Positions 16,771 through 25,412 of a DNA stretch of 64,000 bases are shown here, in pieces. The DNA lies in contig NZ_VKDF01000013.1 of the NCBI RefSeq assembly GCF_007096355.1, positions 18,242 to 82,241 of the forward strand, given 5' to 3'. The first letter of the stretch is position 1. Each line of letters starts with the position of its first letter. Both the position numbers and the translations under genes were made by a program. This DNA is from Paracoccus sp. M683 (lineage in GTDB: Bacteria > Pseudomonadota > Alphaproteobacteria > Rhodobacterales > Rhodobacteraceae). The notes beneath the pieces are model-generated. The model was not told the origin of the DNA. It saw only the letters and a program-made list of their open reading frames with translations, and did no database searches.

Positions 16771-17322
16771 TCAACCGGCGCGCCGCGGGATCTTCCTGCG
16801 GTAGGCATGCCGTTGGACGGGAGCAACGATGCTGGCGGCCGTCGCGACCTGATCTCGTGACGTTGGCTTGGCTTTGCCGCGCCTGATAGGGTCCCTCAGC
16901 AAGCGCAGGCCGTTGAGCACCACCAGAACCGTTCCGCCTTCGCGACCGATCACGGCGAGCGGTAGGGGAAGCTCGAAGAACAGGCCGCCCGTGACAAGGA
17001 TCGCCATCGCACCCATGGCGAAGGCGAGGTTCTGCCGGATGATCCGCGAGGTGCGGCGCGCCAGGCGATGGGCTTCCGCAAGACGCCCCATATCCTCCGA
17101 AAGAAGAGCCACGTCCGCCGCCTGCAGTGCGACGTCCGACCCGGCGGCGCCCATAGCGATACCCACATCGGCGCGAGCCAGGGCCGCTGCGTCATTGACG
17201 CCATCGCCGACGAAGGCGACCTTGCCGCGGGCAGCCAGTTCGCCAGCCATCCGGACCTTGTCCTCCGGAAGCATGTCGGCGTGGATTTCCTCGGGCCTCA
17301 GGCCAAGCTCTTCGCCTATGCC
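16771..17322 (-). pseudogene. C-terminal fragment of a heavy-metal P1B-type ATPase
   Basis: The frame reads ELGLRPEEIHADMLPEDKV, then VAFVGDGVNDAAALARADVG, the hinge motif of P-type ATPases, then the last two TM helices and GLRLLRDPIR. This equals the last quarter of a CadA/ZntA-like exporter. The phosphorylation motif DKTGT, the CPC helix and the metal-binding domains are absent. Its 5' side joins head-to-head with a transposase fragment near 17322, so it is a remnant. A possible C-terminal tail after ~16860 is not typical of the family. Confidence 0.8.
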
Positions 17323-17324
17323 CG

Positions 17325-18109
17325 TGCGCCGTCATTGGAAAAGGTGATTGCCGCCGGCGCCGATTTCATCGTCCGCTCAGGTTGGCGCACCATACGCATC
17401 GTCATTATGGATGGCCATCCGGTCGACTGGAATGCCGTTTATGCGCCGATGCGGATTGGCCAAGTCCGCGAGATCGATGTCTTCATCGAACACTCTGGCC
17501 ACAAGCAGAAGGGACGCGGCAAGCCTCTGTTTCAGGCAAGGCTCATCATCAAACGGAAAGATGCCGAAGCGGCGGAACGCTCCTTGAAGTCGGCAATAAG
17601 TAGACATCAGCGCCGCCGTTCCAGTCAGGTCATGCTGCCGACAACCGTCGCGGCGACGGGGTTCGTCATGTTGCTGACGTCGATCCCGGCAGCCGACATG
17701 ACGGCTAAAGCCGTTCTGGACGTCTATCGGCTGCGCTGGCAGATCGAACTCGCCTTCAAGCGTCTCAAGAGTGGTCTTGGCATCCACAAGCTTCCGGCCA
17801 GGGACGTGCGATTGGCCAGAACCTGGCTGACGGCGCATCTTATCCTGGCGCTGATGATCGAAGAGGCCGTCACCGACGTTCTCGACTCTCCCCCCTGCGA
17901 CGACGAAACCGTGGTCAACCAGGCCCATGTCGCTGTGGCGGCTGCATAGCCTCCTACGGCATGCGATCCTCACCGTTATCTTGACGGTGCGAACGGCGAG
18001 CGAAATCTCGAACAGCTTCGCCGGCATCATGCGCCACATTTGCGATCCACCGAGACGCAGGAAGAACCAGGCTGCTGATGCAAGGAATGCAACCATCCCC
18101 TTGACTTAA
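17325..18109 (+). pseudogene. IS4-family transposase remnant with frameshift
   Basis: The frame through 17949 encodes the C-terminal half of an IS4 transposase: VIAAGADFIVRSGWRT, then YRLRWQIELAFKRLKSGLG, the Y-(2)-R-(3)-E-(6)-K signature. After ~17930 the homology continues in another frame (SLWRLHSLLRHAILTVIL, then IMRHICDPPRRR) to 18109, so one frameshift is present. The N-terminal half and left end are lost at the P-type ATPase junction. The right end is followed by a terminal-like sequence at 18098-18124 also found at 21289. Confidence 0.75.
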
Positions 18110-18124
18110 CGCTTGTGGGGCATG
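18098..18124. repeat. IS4-type terminal sequence, copy 1
   Basis: CCCTTGACTTAACGCTTGTG then GGGCATG at the end of the transposase remnant. A related, directly oriented sequence at 21289-21314 matches at about 21 of 27 positions. The pair brackets the efflux cassette. Confidence 0.45.
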
Positions 18125-18253
18125 GCCTTCCCTTTCGTAGGTAGTTTGCGGAGGGGTGTCAATCAGGCGACAGATCCGGATGACGCTGGACCCGACTGCA
18201 CCGGGCTGAAGACCTGCACCGATCGCGGGCACGCCGCTATGCTGGCGGGACAA

Positions 18254-19291
18254 TCACGGCTCCGGGACAATCAGCCTGTCATGCGCTTCGTCGCCGATCA
18301 ACAGGCGTTCGAGGAGGGCTGTCAGGAATGCGGCTCCGACCGCTCCGACAAGCGTGAGCACGATGCGCAGCGTGCTGGCCGAAACCGGGTTCTGCGTCGA
18401 CAACGCGCCGGCCACGAGCGAGATCATGACCGAGAAAGCGAACTGGTAGACCATCGGCGGATGGGAGCCGTTCATCATCCGGCTCGCGAGAAAGAGACCA
18501 CCCAGGAACACAAGGATCAGCAGGACGGGAAAGTGCGCCATGTAGTCGAAGGAATAGAGGATGGCGAACGAGATCGCCGCGCCAATCATCGTGGCGAGAG
18601 TACGTTCCCACGCCTCGGCATAGAGCTGTTCGCGTGTCGGAAATACCAGCACGAAGACGGCGGCGACGGCGAGCATCAGATTGGCCGCATCGAGAACGGC
18701 ATAGAGCCAGAACGACAGGAGCAGCAGGACGCCGCCCCGGATGAATGCGCGCAGCACGTGATGGCCTTCGCTGGCCGGCTGGTAGATCTCGACCATCATT
18801 TCCTTCGCACGCGGCGGGAACACAGCGTAGAGAAGGGGTATGGCGACAAGGGCGCACAGGCTCGCCTCGATGAAGCCGTCGCGCATGTAGTCCATCATCA
18901 CGGCGGACGACATGCGCATGACGGACATCAGAACCGCGACGATCGCGACCAGCATGCCGATCGGGTTGCCGGTGCTGAGGATGATGTAATAGGACAGAAC
19001 GCACAGCGCGCCCGTCAGCGTGATGAGAACCAGCGGCATCGGCCGCGCCAATTCCACCAGCCCGGATATCAAGATCACCATGATGATCATCGCCACAGGC
19101 CCGCCGACCGCCTTCTTCGGATCGAACGCCTTGCGCATGCCGGCCATCAGGCCGACGATCAGCGCCGGGGGCAACATCGGCATCGGTGACTGAAGCAGGA
19201 TCGCCAGGCCGAAGCCGACGACCGCCGCGCTCGACAGCCGGACCGCGAACAGCGGATCGTCATCGACATGCGGGCGCGGTGCGACATACAT
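18254..19291 (-). CDS. DUF2955 / FUSC-like inner membrane efflux component
   Basis: A 345-residue protein with about nine to ten hydrophobic helices in two clusters (residues ~25-165 and ~195-330) separated by a cytoplasmic stretch. The arrangement is that of DUF2955 proteins, relatives of the FUSC/AaeB aromatic-acid exporters. It starts 9 bp after the upstream HlyD gene and is cotranscribed with it. It probably forms an inner-membrane pump with that adaptor; the substrate is unknown. No outer-membrane factor is encoded nearby. Confidence 0.8.
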   Translation of the reverse strand: MYVAPRPHVDDDPLFAVRLSSAAVVGFGLAILLQSPMPMLPPALIVGLMAGMRKAFDPKKAVGGPVAMIIMVILISGLVELARPMPLVLITLTGALCVLSYYIILSTGNPIGMLVAIVAVLMSVMRMSSAVMMDYMRDGFIEASLCALVAIPLLYAVFPPRAKEMMVEIYQPASEGHHVLRAFIRGGVLLLLSFWLYAVLDAANLMLAVAAVFVLVFPTREQLYAEAWERTLATMIGAAISFAILYSFDYMAHFPVLLILVFLGGLFLASRMMNGSHPPMVYQFAFSVMISLVAGALSTQNPVSASTLRIVLTLVGAVGAAFLTALLERLLIGDEAHDRLIVPEP

Positions 19292-19300
19292 GGATCGACC

Positions 19301-20539
19301 TCAATACAGATAGGATAGCCAGGACTGTATCTTGAGAAGTGTCGAGGCCACGCCCGAGATCGGCGTTCCGGTCCCTCCCGCATAGACGACGACGCTGACC
19401 TTGGCGCCTGCCTTGACGGTCAATGGCCACGCCTGCATGCCGCCCTCAAGCTCGATGTGGACCGGCATGCGGCGGGCCGGCTCGAACCACTGGTTTTCCG
19501 GACGGTTCTGCATCAGGCCGCCGGCCGAGGTGCGGCCCGGATCGATACCCCATGCGATCGAATGGACGCGCCCCCTGAAGGTCTGGCCCGGCATGGCGTC
19601 GAACAGGATTTCCACTTCGTCGCCGGGTTCGATGTTGCCGATCTGGTTCTCACGCAGATCGGCGGTGATCCACGCTCCGCGCGAATCGAAGAAGGTCATT
19701 ACGGGCGAGCCCGCCGCCGCGAACTGACCGATGGCAAGTTGCAGGTTGGTGACGACGCCACGGGTCGGCGCGGTGACGGTCGAATAGAGAAGGTTGAGCT
19801 GCGCCTGCTCCAGTTGGAGTTGCGCCGCCATGATCTGCGGATTTGACGCGCCGCCGTCCTTGCCCAGTTGCAGCAGGGCGCTTTGCAGGTCGGCCTCGGC
19901 GGCTTCGAGTTGGGCTTCGGCGACACGCAACTCGGCCCTTGCGTTGTCGACCTGCGCCTGGGCCACCACTCCTCGCTCGAAGAGCGACGCGGTCCGGTTG
20001 GCGGCGGTGCGCGCGTTCTCGAGACTGGCCCGCGCCTGGGACACGCGTGCCTGAGACGAGGCGATCGCCGCTGCCGAGGCGTCAGTCGCCTGAACGGCCT
20101 GCGCCAGACCAACCTCCGCCTGACGGACCGCCAGTTCGAATGGACGGCGGTCGAGCTGGAACAGCGGCTCGTCCTGATCGACGATCGTGTTGTCCTCGAC
20201 GAAGACTTCGGTCACCTGCCCGGCGACCCTCGGGGCAATCTGCGCAACATAGGCCGACACCGTGCCTCTCGACGAATAGGGCGCGAGCCGGTCCGAGACC
20301 GCATACCAACTGACGAACACCGCCAGGACAACCACGAGCAGCGCCGCGATTTTCTTTGCGGGGTTTCCTCGATTTCCGGGCAACGGCTCCGCATTGGGAG
20401 CAGCTTCGTCCTCGAGGGTGACGGGAGCCGATTCAGGCTCCGGCTCACTTGCATCTTGCCTGGTGACCAGTGGTGTCGCCGGCGCGTGTTCAACGTCACC
20501 GGCATCGTCTCCAGGCTGTGGGGTCCTCTCGGTTGTCAT
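19301..20539 (-). CDS. HlyD/EmrA-type membrane fusion protein
   Basis: A 412-residue periplasmic adaptor: acidic/proline-rich cytoplasmic N-terminus (~1-65), one TM helix (~70-90), biotinyl-lipoyl half motifs (YVAQIAPRVAGQVTEVFV and STVTAPTRGVVTNLQLAIGQ) around a long alpha-helical hairpin (~135-255), and a C-terminal beta barrel. ATG at 20539 is chosen because the upstream extension runs into the MarR operator. It forms an operon with the DUF2955 protein and is divergent from marR. The unusually long N-terminal tail is noteworthy. Confidence 0.85.
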   Translation of the reverse strand: MTTERTPQPGDDAGDVEHAPATPLVTRQDASEPEPESAPVTLEDEAAPNAEPLPGNRGNPAKKIAALLVVVLAVFVSWYAVSDRLAPYSSRGTVSAYVAQIAPRVAGQVTEVFVEDNTIVDQDEPLFQLDRRPFELAVRQAEVGLAQAVQATDASAAAIASSQARVSQARASLENARTAANRTASLFERGVVAQAQVDNARAELRVAEAQLEAAEADLQSALLQLGKDGGASNPQIMAAQLQLEQAQLNLLYSTVTAPTRGVVTNLQLAIGQFAAAGSPVMTFFDSRGAWITADLRENQIGNIEPGDEVEILFDAMPGQTFRGRVHSIAWGIDPGRTSAGGLMQNRPENQWFEPARRMPVHIELEGGMQAWPLTVKAGAKVSVVVYAGGTGTPISGVASTLLKIQSWLSYLY

Positions 20540-20598
20540 GCGGAACAATCCATCTGGCGCTGTGGGCAAGTCGGCATTATATGTGCTGTCAAGTAACT

Positions 20599-20617
20599 CT
20601 ATGGTAGAGCCATATAG
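20599..20617. promoter_or_regulatory. palindromic operator between the efflux operon and marR
   Basis: CTATGGTAGAGCCATATAG is a near-perfect palindrome (TATGG-N5-CCATA core) that ends immediately before the marR ATG, in the 78-bp divergent promoter region. MarR proteins bind such 16-20-bp palindromes and repress both their own gene and the divergent pump genes until a ligand binds. Confidence 0.6.
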
Positions 20618-21082
20618 ATGCAACGGCACGACATGACAAGGGCAGCGGATTCCCGATTGGAAAAGGAGCAACAGTTGCGGCGCGATTTGCGGTCGGTGCT
20701 TCGCAAGGTGCTAAGGCTGGACGCCACCGTCGCACGCAGGCTGGGTATCCACGGAACCGATCTCGCTTCGCTGGAATTGCTGGAGACGGCCGACGAGCCG
20801 GTGACGCCGACAATGCTGTCGGACTATCTCGGCATCTCGACCGGCTCGGCGACCGCGGCGATCGACCGGCTGGAACGGGCGGGCTTCGTCCGGCGCGTTC
20901 CCAACAGCCACGACCGGCGCGGCATCATCATCGAACCCGTAGAGGGCCAGCAGGAGCGGTTGCTTTCGGCATACCATCAGCTCCGGTCGCGCTATGCCGA
21001 ATTGATCGAAGGCATTTCCGACGACGAACTCGACGTGATCAACCGCTTCCTCAAGGGGATAGAGCGGATAGAACTGTCCTGA
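20618..21082 (+). CDS. MarR family transcriptional regulator
   Basis: A 154-residue protein with a central winged helix: PTMLSDYLGISTGSATAAID is the recognition region and GFVRRVPNSHDRRGIIIEP is the beta-wing with the conserved D-x-R-R-G. Helices at both ends form the dimer interface. Divergent from the HlyD/DUF2955 operon, which it probably represses. The ATG directly follows the operator, so repression by blocking transcription initiation is likely. Downstream bases 21083-21288 show no gene. Confidence 0.88.
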   Translation: MQRHDMTRAADSRLEKEQQLRRDLRSVLRKVLRLDATVARRLGIHGTDLASLELLETADEPVTPTMLSDYLGISTGSATAAIDRLERAGFVRRVPNSHDRRGIIIEPVEGQQERLLSAYHQLRSRYAELIEGISDDELDVINRFLKGIERIELS

Positions 21083-21288
21083 AACCCGGATTCGACAGTT
21101 TCGCCGCAGATGGAAAGACACGCCGCCGCATGCGCACGCCGGTCTCCCGCGCCGTCGCTTCGAGATCAACGGATTGCGACAGCCGCGTTATCAGAGACTG
21201 CCAGTCCGATCAGGGCCTGCCAGTTAATGTTTATGGAATCGGTCGTTCGCATCTGCCCGAGGAATTGCATCATGATTCCAAGTGCCCA

Positions 21289-21314
21289 CCCTTAAGTTAG
21301 CGCCTATGGGGATG
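21289..21314. repeat. IS4-type terminal sequence, copy 2
   Basis: CCCTTAAGTTAGCGCCTATG then GGGATG resembles the sequence at 18098-18124 in the same orientation. No transposase lies next to it. It may be the scar of a second IS4-like element whose body was lost, leaving the efflux cassette between two similar ends. Confidence 0.4.
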
Positions 21315-21329
21315 CCCCCCCCCGCAGCC

Positions 21330-21352
21330 AAAAAGCCCGGCGTGGCCGGGCT
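21330..21352 (-). terminator. Rho-independent terminator of the prophage-2 late operon
   Basis: On the - strand, an 8-bp GC stem AGCCCGGC/GCCGGGCT with a 3-base loop is followed by a run of five U, 12 bp after the stop of the last - strand prophage gene. Confidence 0.85.
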
Positions 21353-21363
21353 CGGGCAGTCGA

Positions 21364-21987
21364 TCAGGAGAATCGGATATTGAGGCGATAGCGGCCGCGG
21401 CGGTCGGACTGGATCAGCTTGCGCCATTCAGGCTGCGTCTTGAACAGGTCCGACATGCGCGTGCAGGAGGAGCCGGCCTCGGCCAGCACCATCTTCCCAT
21501 GCCGCCATGGCAATTCGCTCGAGGCGGCATCATGGAGAATGCGCACCACGCGCGCCTGGATCGGCCCGAGCAGGAAGGTCCGTTCGCCCAGAATGATCTC
21601 GCTGAACTCGTGGCGTTGCTGGAAGACGGTCTCGGATGTCCGTCTTCTGCCGCCCAGCCCATGCCTGGCCTCGGCGCGATGGCGCTCCTCGCGCCGAACG
21701 ACCAGTTCTTCCTTATGCACCAGGATCCCGTCCTCGGGCTTCAGCACGACGCAATAGCGATCCTTGGGAGCGTCGAAGTGAGAGACCCGGATCGATCCCT
21801 CATGGAACAGGCGGTAGACATCATGGGTGCGAAGATCCTGAAGCCCATGGAATGGCGACCGATCCTCGGGAATGGTGAACCACTGTCTGTCGTCTTCCAC
21901 CTCGTAGCTGCCCTGCTCGAGGAGGGCGCCATAAAGGCGGACCGAGACCTTCAACAGGCCGTTCTCGGCGAGATAGGCCAGATCGCG
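21364..21987 (-). pseudogene. last gene of prophage-2 late operon, 5' truncated by IS21; unknown
   Basis: About 208 residues of native frame remain, beginning RDLAYLAENGLLKVSVRLYG and ending RRGRYRLNIRFS. The frame continues into the IS21 end up to an ATG at 22029, but those residues are IS-encoded. The C-terminal half (GPIQARVVRILHDAA, then FKTQPEWRKLIQSDRRG) looks like a winged-helix domain. Followed by a strong terminator. I do not recognise the family; operon position says prophage protein, function unknown. Confidence 0.55.
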
Positions 21988-22107
21988 TGAGAATGGCGGT
22001 GCGAAATTAGTCCACGTTAGCGGCGGCATGGTGCTGCTGCGGGCGGCGTAAAAGTCGTCCACCTTTTCCCTTTCTGCGGCTGCAGGGAGGATGGGAGGAT
22101 CTACAGC

Positions 22108-23607
22108 GTGGAACTCTATCTCAAGGTTCGTCAGGCCTGTGCTGCTGGTATGAGCCAGCGTCAGGCGGCGACGGAATTCAACATATCGCCGCGCGACACG
22201 GTCGCGAAGATGATGACGTTCTCGGTTCCTCCGGGCTACCGGCGGACGGCCGAGGTCAAGCGCCCGAAGCTTGATCCGTTCATCCCGATCATCGAGGATT
22301 GGCTGGAGGCGGACCGGACCATGCCGCGCAAGCAGCGGCATACGGCGAAGCGGGTGTTTGACCGGCTTCGCGAGGAATGCGGGTTCACCGGGGGCTACAC
22401 GATCATCAAGGATTATATCCGGGAACGTAAGCGTCGGGGCCAGGAGGTATTTGTGCCGCTGGCGCATCCCCCGGGGCACGCGCAGGCCGACTTCGGCGAG
22501 GCAATGGTTCGGATCGGAGGTGTCGAACAGAAGGCGCATTTCTTCGTGCTGGACTTGCCGCATAGCGACGCCTGCTACGTCCGTGCCTATCCGGCGGCGG
22601 TTGCCGAGGCCTGGGTGGACGGTCATGTCCATGCCTTTGCCTTTTTTGGGGCGGTTCCGCAGTCGATCGTCTACGACAATGACCGCTGCCTGGTGGCGAA
22701 GATCCTGCCGGATGACACCCGCAAGCGGGCGGCGCTGTTCAGCGGGTTTCTGTCGCATTACCTGATCCGGGATCGCTATGGCCGCCCTGGCAAGGGGAAC
22801 GACAAAGGCAATGTCGAAGGCTTGGTGGGCTATTGCCGCCGCAACTTCTTGGTGCCGATGCCTGAGTTCGCCAGTTGGGAAGAATTCAACCTCTGGCTGG
22901 AGGAGCGTTGCAAGCGGCGTCAGCACGATGTCCTTCGCGGCGAGAGCGAAACGATCGGCGAGCGACTGCAGCGCGATCTCGCCGCGATGCGCCCGCTCCC
23001 GGCGGCGCCCTTTGATGCCTGCGATCAAGCGACCGGCCGCGTGTCGTCGCAATCGCTGGTGCGCTACAAGACCAACGACTATTCGGTGCCTGTCGCTTAC
23101 GGCCATCAGGATGTCTGGATCCGGGGCTATATCCATGAGGTGGTGATCGGCTGCCGGGGCGAAGTGATCGCCCGCCATCCCCGGTGCTGGGATCGCGACG
23201 AGATCGTCTTCGACCCGCTCCATTACCTTCCGCTGATCGAGCAGAAGATCAATGCGTTGGATCAGGCGGCACCATTGCAGGACTGGGACCTGCCAGAGGA
23301 GTTCGCCACCCTGCGCCGGCTGATGGAGGCACGGATGAACCGGCACGGCCGACGCGAATATGTCCAGGTCCTGCGGCTTCTGGAAACCTTCGATCTGGCC
23401 GATCTGCATGCGGCCGTGAGGCAGGCGCTGCAGATGGGGGCGATCGGCTTCGATGCGGTGAAGCATCTCTTGTTGTGCCGGGTGGAGCGCCGGCCACCCC
23501 GGCTGGATCTGGACTGCTATCCCTACCTGCCCAGGGCCAGGGTCGAGAAGACCGAGGCCCGCTCCTACATGCGGCTGCTGTCTGTCAATGCGGAGGGCGT
23601 GGCATGA
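22108..23607 (+). CDS. istA: IS21 transposase IstA
   Basis: A 499-residue transposase: N-terminal HTH (ELYLKVRQACAAGMSQRQAA), then an RNase-H DDE domain with QADFGEA (first Asp), VYDNDRC (second Asp) and KGNVEGLVGY (Glu). A GTG start preceded by GGAGGATC. It acts with the ATPase IstB in cut-and-paste transposition; the stop overlaps the istB ATG (ATGA). It appears intact. Confidence 0.92.
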   Translation: MELYLKVRQACAAGMSQRQAATEFNISPRDTVAKMMTFSVPPGYRRTAEVKRPKLDPFIPIIEDWLEADRTMPRKQRHTAKRVFDRLREECGFTGGYTIIKDYIRERKRRGQEVFVPLAHPPGHAQADFGEAMVRIGGVEQKAHFFVLDLPHSDACYVRAYPAAVAEAWVDGHVHAFAFFGAVPQSIVYDNDRCLVAKILPDDTRKRAALFSGFLSHYLIRDRYGRPGKGNDKGNVEGLVGYCRRNFLVPMPEFASWEEFNLWLEERCKRRQHDVLRGESETIGERLQRDLAAMRPLPAAPFDACDQATGRVSSQSLVRYKTNDYSVPVAYGHQDVWIRGYIHEVVIGCRGEVIARHPRCWDRDEIVFDPLHYLPLIEQKINALDQAAPLQDWDLPEEFATLRRLMEARMNRHGRREYVQVLRLLETFDLADLHAAVRQALQMGAIGFDAVKHLLLCRVERRPPRLDLDCYPYLPRARVEKTEARSYMRLLSVNAEGVA

Positions 23608-24359
23608 GCGACGCCCCGGAAATCCTGCTTGCCCATCACCTCAAGACGCTGAAACTGCCGACCTTCCTACGAGAACACCAGAAACTGGCCCGGCAATGTG
23701 CGGCGGAAGGCGTGGACCATGTCCGATATCTCGCCCGGCTCGTCGAACTGGAACTGATCGATCGGGAACGGCGGATGGTCGAGCGGCGCATCAAGGCCGC
23801 CAGGTTCCCGGCCGTCAAAAGCCTGGACAGCTTCGACTTCACGGCCATCCCGAAGCTCAACAAGATGCAGGTGCTGGAACTGGCCCGGTGCGAATGGATC
23901 GAGCGGCGCCAGAACATTATTGCTCTCGGCCCCAGTGGCACGGGCAAGACGCACATCTCGCTCGGCCTTGGTCTGGCCGCCTGCCAGAAGGGCCTGTCCG
24001 TCGGCTTCACCACCGCCGCGGCCCTGGTCAGCGAGATGATGGAGGCCCGCGACGAGCGCCGTTTGCTCCGCCTTCAGAAGCAGATGGCCGGATACAAGCT
24101 TCTCATCATCGACGAACTCGGCTTCGTGCCCTTGTCGAAAACCGGCGCCGAACTCCTGTTCGAGCTGATCTCGCAACGCTACGAGCGCGGATCGACCCTG
24201 ATCACCAGCAATCTGCCTTTTGACGAATGGACCGAGACATTCGGCTCCGAACGCCTCACCGGCGCGCTTCTCGACAGGCTGACCCACCACGTCAGCATTC
24301 TCGAAATGAATGGCCAGAGCTATCGTCTCGCCCAAAGCCGCGCCCGAAAGGCCGGCTGA
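23604..24359 (+). CDS. istB: IS21 helper ATPase IstB
   Basis: A 251-residue AAA+ ATPase related to DnaC: Walker A GPSGTGKTH (~112-120), Walker B LLIIDELGFVP (~165), sensor TSNLPFDEW. It selects the target DNA and activates IstA. It overlaps istA by 4 bp. Complete. Confidence 0.92.
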   Translation: MSDAPEILLAHHLKTLKLPTFLREHQKLARQCAAEGVDHVRYLARLVELELIDRERRMVERRIKAARFPAVKSLDSFDFTAIPKLNKMQVLELARCEWIERRQNIIALGPSGTGKTHISLGLGLAACQKGLSVGFTTAAALVSEMMEARDERRLLRLQKQMAGYKLLIIDELGFVPLSKTGAELLFELISQRYERGSTLITSNLPFDEWTETFGSERLTGALLDRLTHHVSILEMNGQSYRLAQSRARKAG

Positions 24360-24379
24360 CCCCTTTCAAAAAATACCAA

Positions 24380-24438
24380 CGGCACAAGCACGGAACTCTG
24401 GTCGGGCTACGCCCTCCCGACGTTCCGTGCTTGTGCCG
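24380..24438. other. long near-perfect hairpin downstream of istB
   Basis: Outer arms CGGCACAAGCACGGAAC (24380-24396) and their exact complement (24422-24438) enclose inner arms GTCGGG/CCCGAC. Together they form a ~23-bp interrupted stem inside the IS21 right end. It could terminate istAB transcripts or block read-through into the host gene. There is no U-run, so a simple intrinsic terminator is unlikely. Confidence 0.6.
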
Positions 24439-24945
24439 CTAACTGGCAGACTTTTGCGCCGCCGCGTGGCCGGGTTTTACTCCGCCGTTGACAGCCAAGA
24501 CCTCGCGCGCCGGCGGGGTCTCGGCCACGAAGGGAACGGCACGCACCGGGAACCGCTCGCCCCACTGGCGTGCCGGCCCGAGATCGACATGGATGAACCC
24601 CGATCTCGGGTAGAAGCCGAAGCCGAGGAATCCGACCTCGCGCGCCGCGGCCTCGAAAGCCACCGGGTCGTGGTTCGCCATGGCGATATCGAAGGCGGCG
24701 CCGTCGAGGTGCTTCGATCGGGTCGCGCCGCCCACGGCGCGGTTGTGCTCGGGGCTGCGATAGGCGGAACGCACGATCAGCGGCTTGCCGAGCCGGTCGC
24801 GCAGCGCCTGCAGCTTGTCGAGCGCAGGTTCGTTGATGAGCAGCTTGCCAGTGCCCCTGCATGCGATTTCGGCCGGGCTGAAGTTCGGCCAGCGCCAGGT
24901 GCTCTCCGGCACGTCGCGCCAGTGGCGGTGGAAAGTCGTGGTCAT
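24439..24945 (-). CDS. M15 (D-Ala-D-Ala carboxypeptidase-like) phage endopeptidase, C-terminus replaced by IS21 end
   Basis: A 168-residue frame. The VanY/M15 core is complete: RSAYRSPEHNRAVGGA, KHLDGAAFDIAM (zinc His and Asp) and FIHVDLGPARQWG (zinc His). It cleaves peptide cross-links during lysis or infection. Native sequence ends at REVLA near 24494; the last ~17 residues (VNGGVKPGHAAAQKS) are encoded by the IS21 terminus. Relatives often continue into a C-terminal membrane anchor, so that part is probably lost. The catalytic domain itself may still be functional. Confidence 0.8.
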   Translation of the reverse strand: MTTTFHRHWRDVPESTWRWPNFSPAEIACRGTGKLLINEPALDKLQALRDRLGKPLIVRSAYRSPEHNRAVGGATRSKHLDGAAFDIAMANHDPVAFEAAAREVGFLGFGFYPRSGFIHVDLGPARQWGERFPVRAVPFVAETPPAREVLAVNGGVKPGHAAAQKSAS

Positions 24946-24972
24946 GGGGTCCTCCAGAAAAGAGTTTCCGGC

Positions 24973-25044
24973 CCCTCGCAGGGCTCGGTGCGTTCGCCGC
25001 TCGGGAAGGTCCACTGGACCTTCCCGTCTGCCTGCCAAGCAGAC
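24973..25044. repeat. triple-hairpin element, site 1
   Basis: Three tandem stem-loops: CCCT-cgc-AGGG (24973-24983); an 11-bp arm GGGAAGGTCCA around a single C (25003-25025); GTCTGC/GCAGAC (25026-25044). It lies between the peptidase and the DUF6127 gene. Related elements occur at 30075-30135 and 50418-50462. Confidence 0.65.
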
Positions 25045-25105
25045 CACGGCTCACCCCGCCACGAGGGCGGGTGCGGTTGGGCTGATGGGTTTGGGTGTTG
25101 AGCGG

Positions 25106-25393
25106 CTACGGGCCGCCGCCGAAGATCTTCAGCTTGATGGCGATGCCCGCGAGCAGCGCCAGCATGACGGCGGTGGTGATCATGCGGACGGCGGTCTGCA
25201 TGGCGGTGCGGCGCACCAGCCGGATGCAATCGACCAAGGATCGCAGGTCGCGGATGTCGAGCGCGGCCTCGTCGCCGTCGAGCCCGACATCGGCCAGCGC
25301 GCGCTTCGCGCCTTCCTCGGCCGCCCGGGTCAGGATCGCCTCGAACTCGGCGTCGGGCATGCGCACGAAGCCCTCGGATCGGGGTGGGTTCAT
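25106..25393 (-). CDS. DUF6127 family phage membrane protein
   Basis: A 95-residue protein: acidic N-terminal region (residues ~12-50), DIRDLRSLVDCIRL motif, one TM helix (~73-90) and a glycine-rich end. Good GGAGGA ribosome binding site before the ATG at 25393. In related prophages and gene-transfer-agent-like clusters it lies beside DUF2793 and peptidase genes, as here. A holin-like role is possible but unproven. Confidence 0.7.
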   Translation of the reverse strand: MNPPRSEGFVRMPDAEFEAILTRAAEEGAKRALADVGLDGDEAALDIRDLRSLVDCIRLVRRTAMQTAVRMITTAVMLALLAGIAIKLKIFGGGP

Positions 25394-25412
25394 CGGGTCC
25401 TCCTTCCGCCGC

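Larger units (their letters stand above)
21988..24493 (+). mobile_element. IS21-family insertion sequence
   Basis: Ends begin TG: left TGAGAATGGCGGTGCGAAAT at 21988 and, on the - strand, right TGTCAACGGCGGAGTAAAAC at 24493, with further subterminal repeats around GGCGGCGTAAAAGTC, as usual for IS21. It carries complete istA and istB. Length about 2.5 kb. No direct target duplication is visible, and both neighbouring genes are truncated at the ends, so insertion was probably followed by, or caused, a deletion. Confidence 0.85.

Noticed and set aside
18113..19189. 358-codon + strand frame opposite the DUF2955 gene
   Set aside because: His/Arg/Asp-rich antisense shadow of a membrane protein gene.
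21364..23466. 700-codon - strand frame spanning IS21 istA
   Set aside because: Only the last ~208 codons are native prophage sequence; the rest is antisense to istA.
24310..25101. + strand frame over the M15 peptidase gene
   Set aside because: The - strand frame holds the zinc-peptidase motifs; the + frame starts inside istB and has none.
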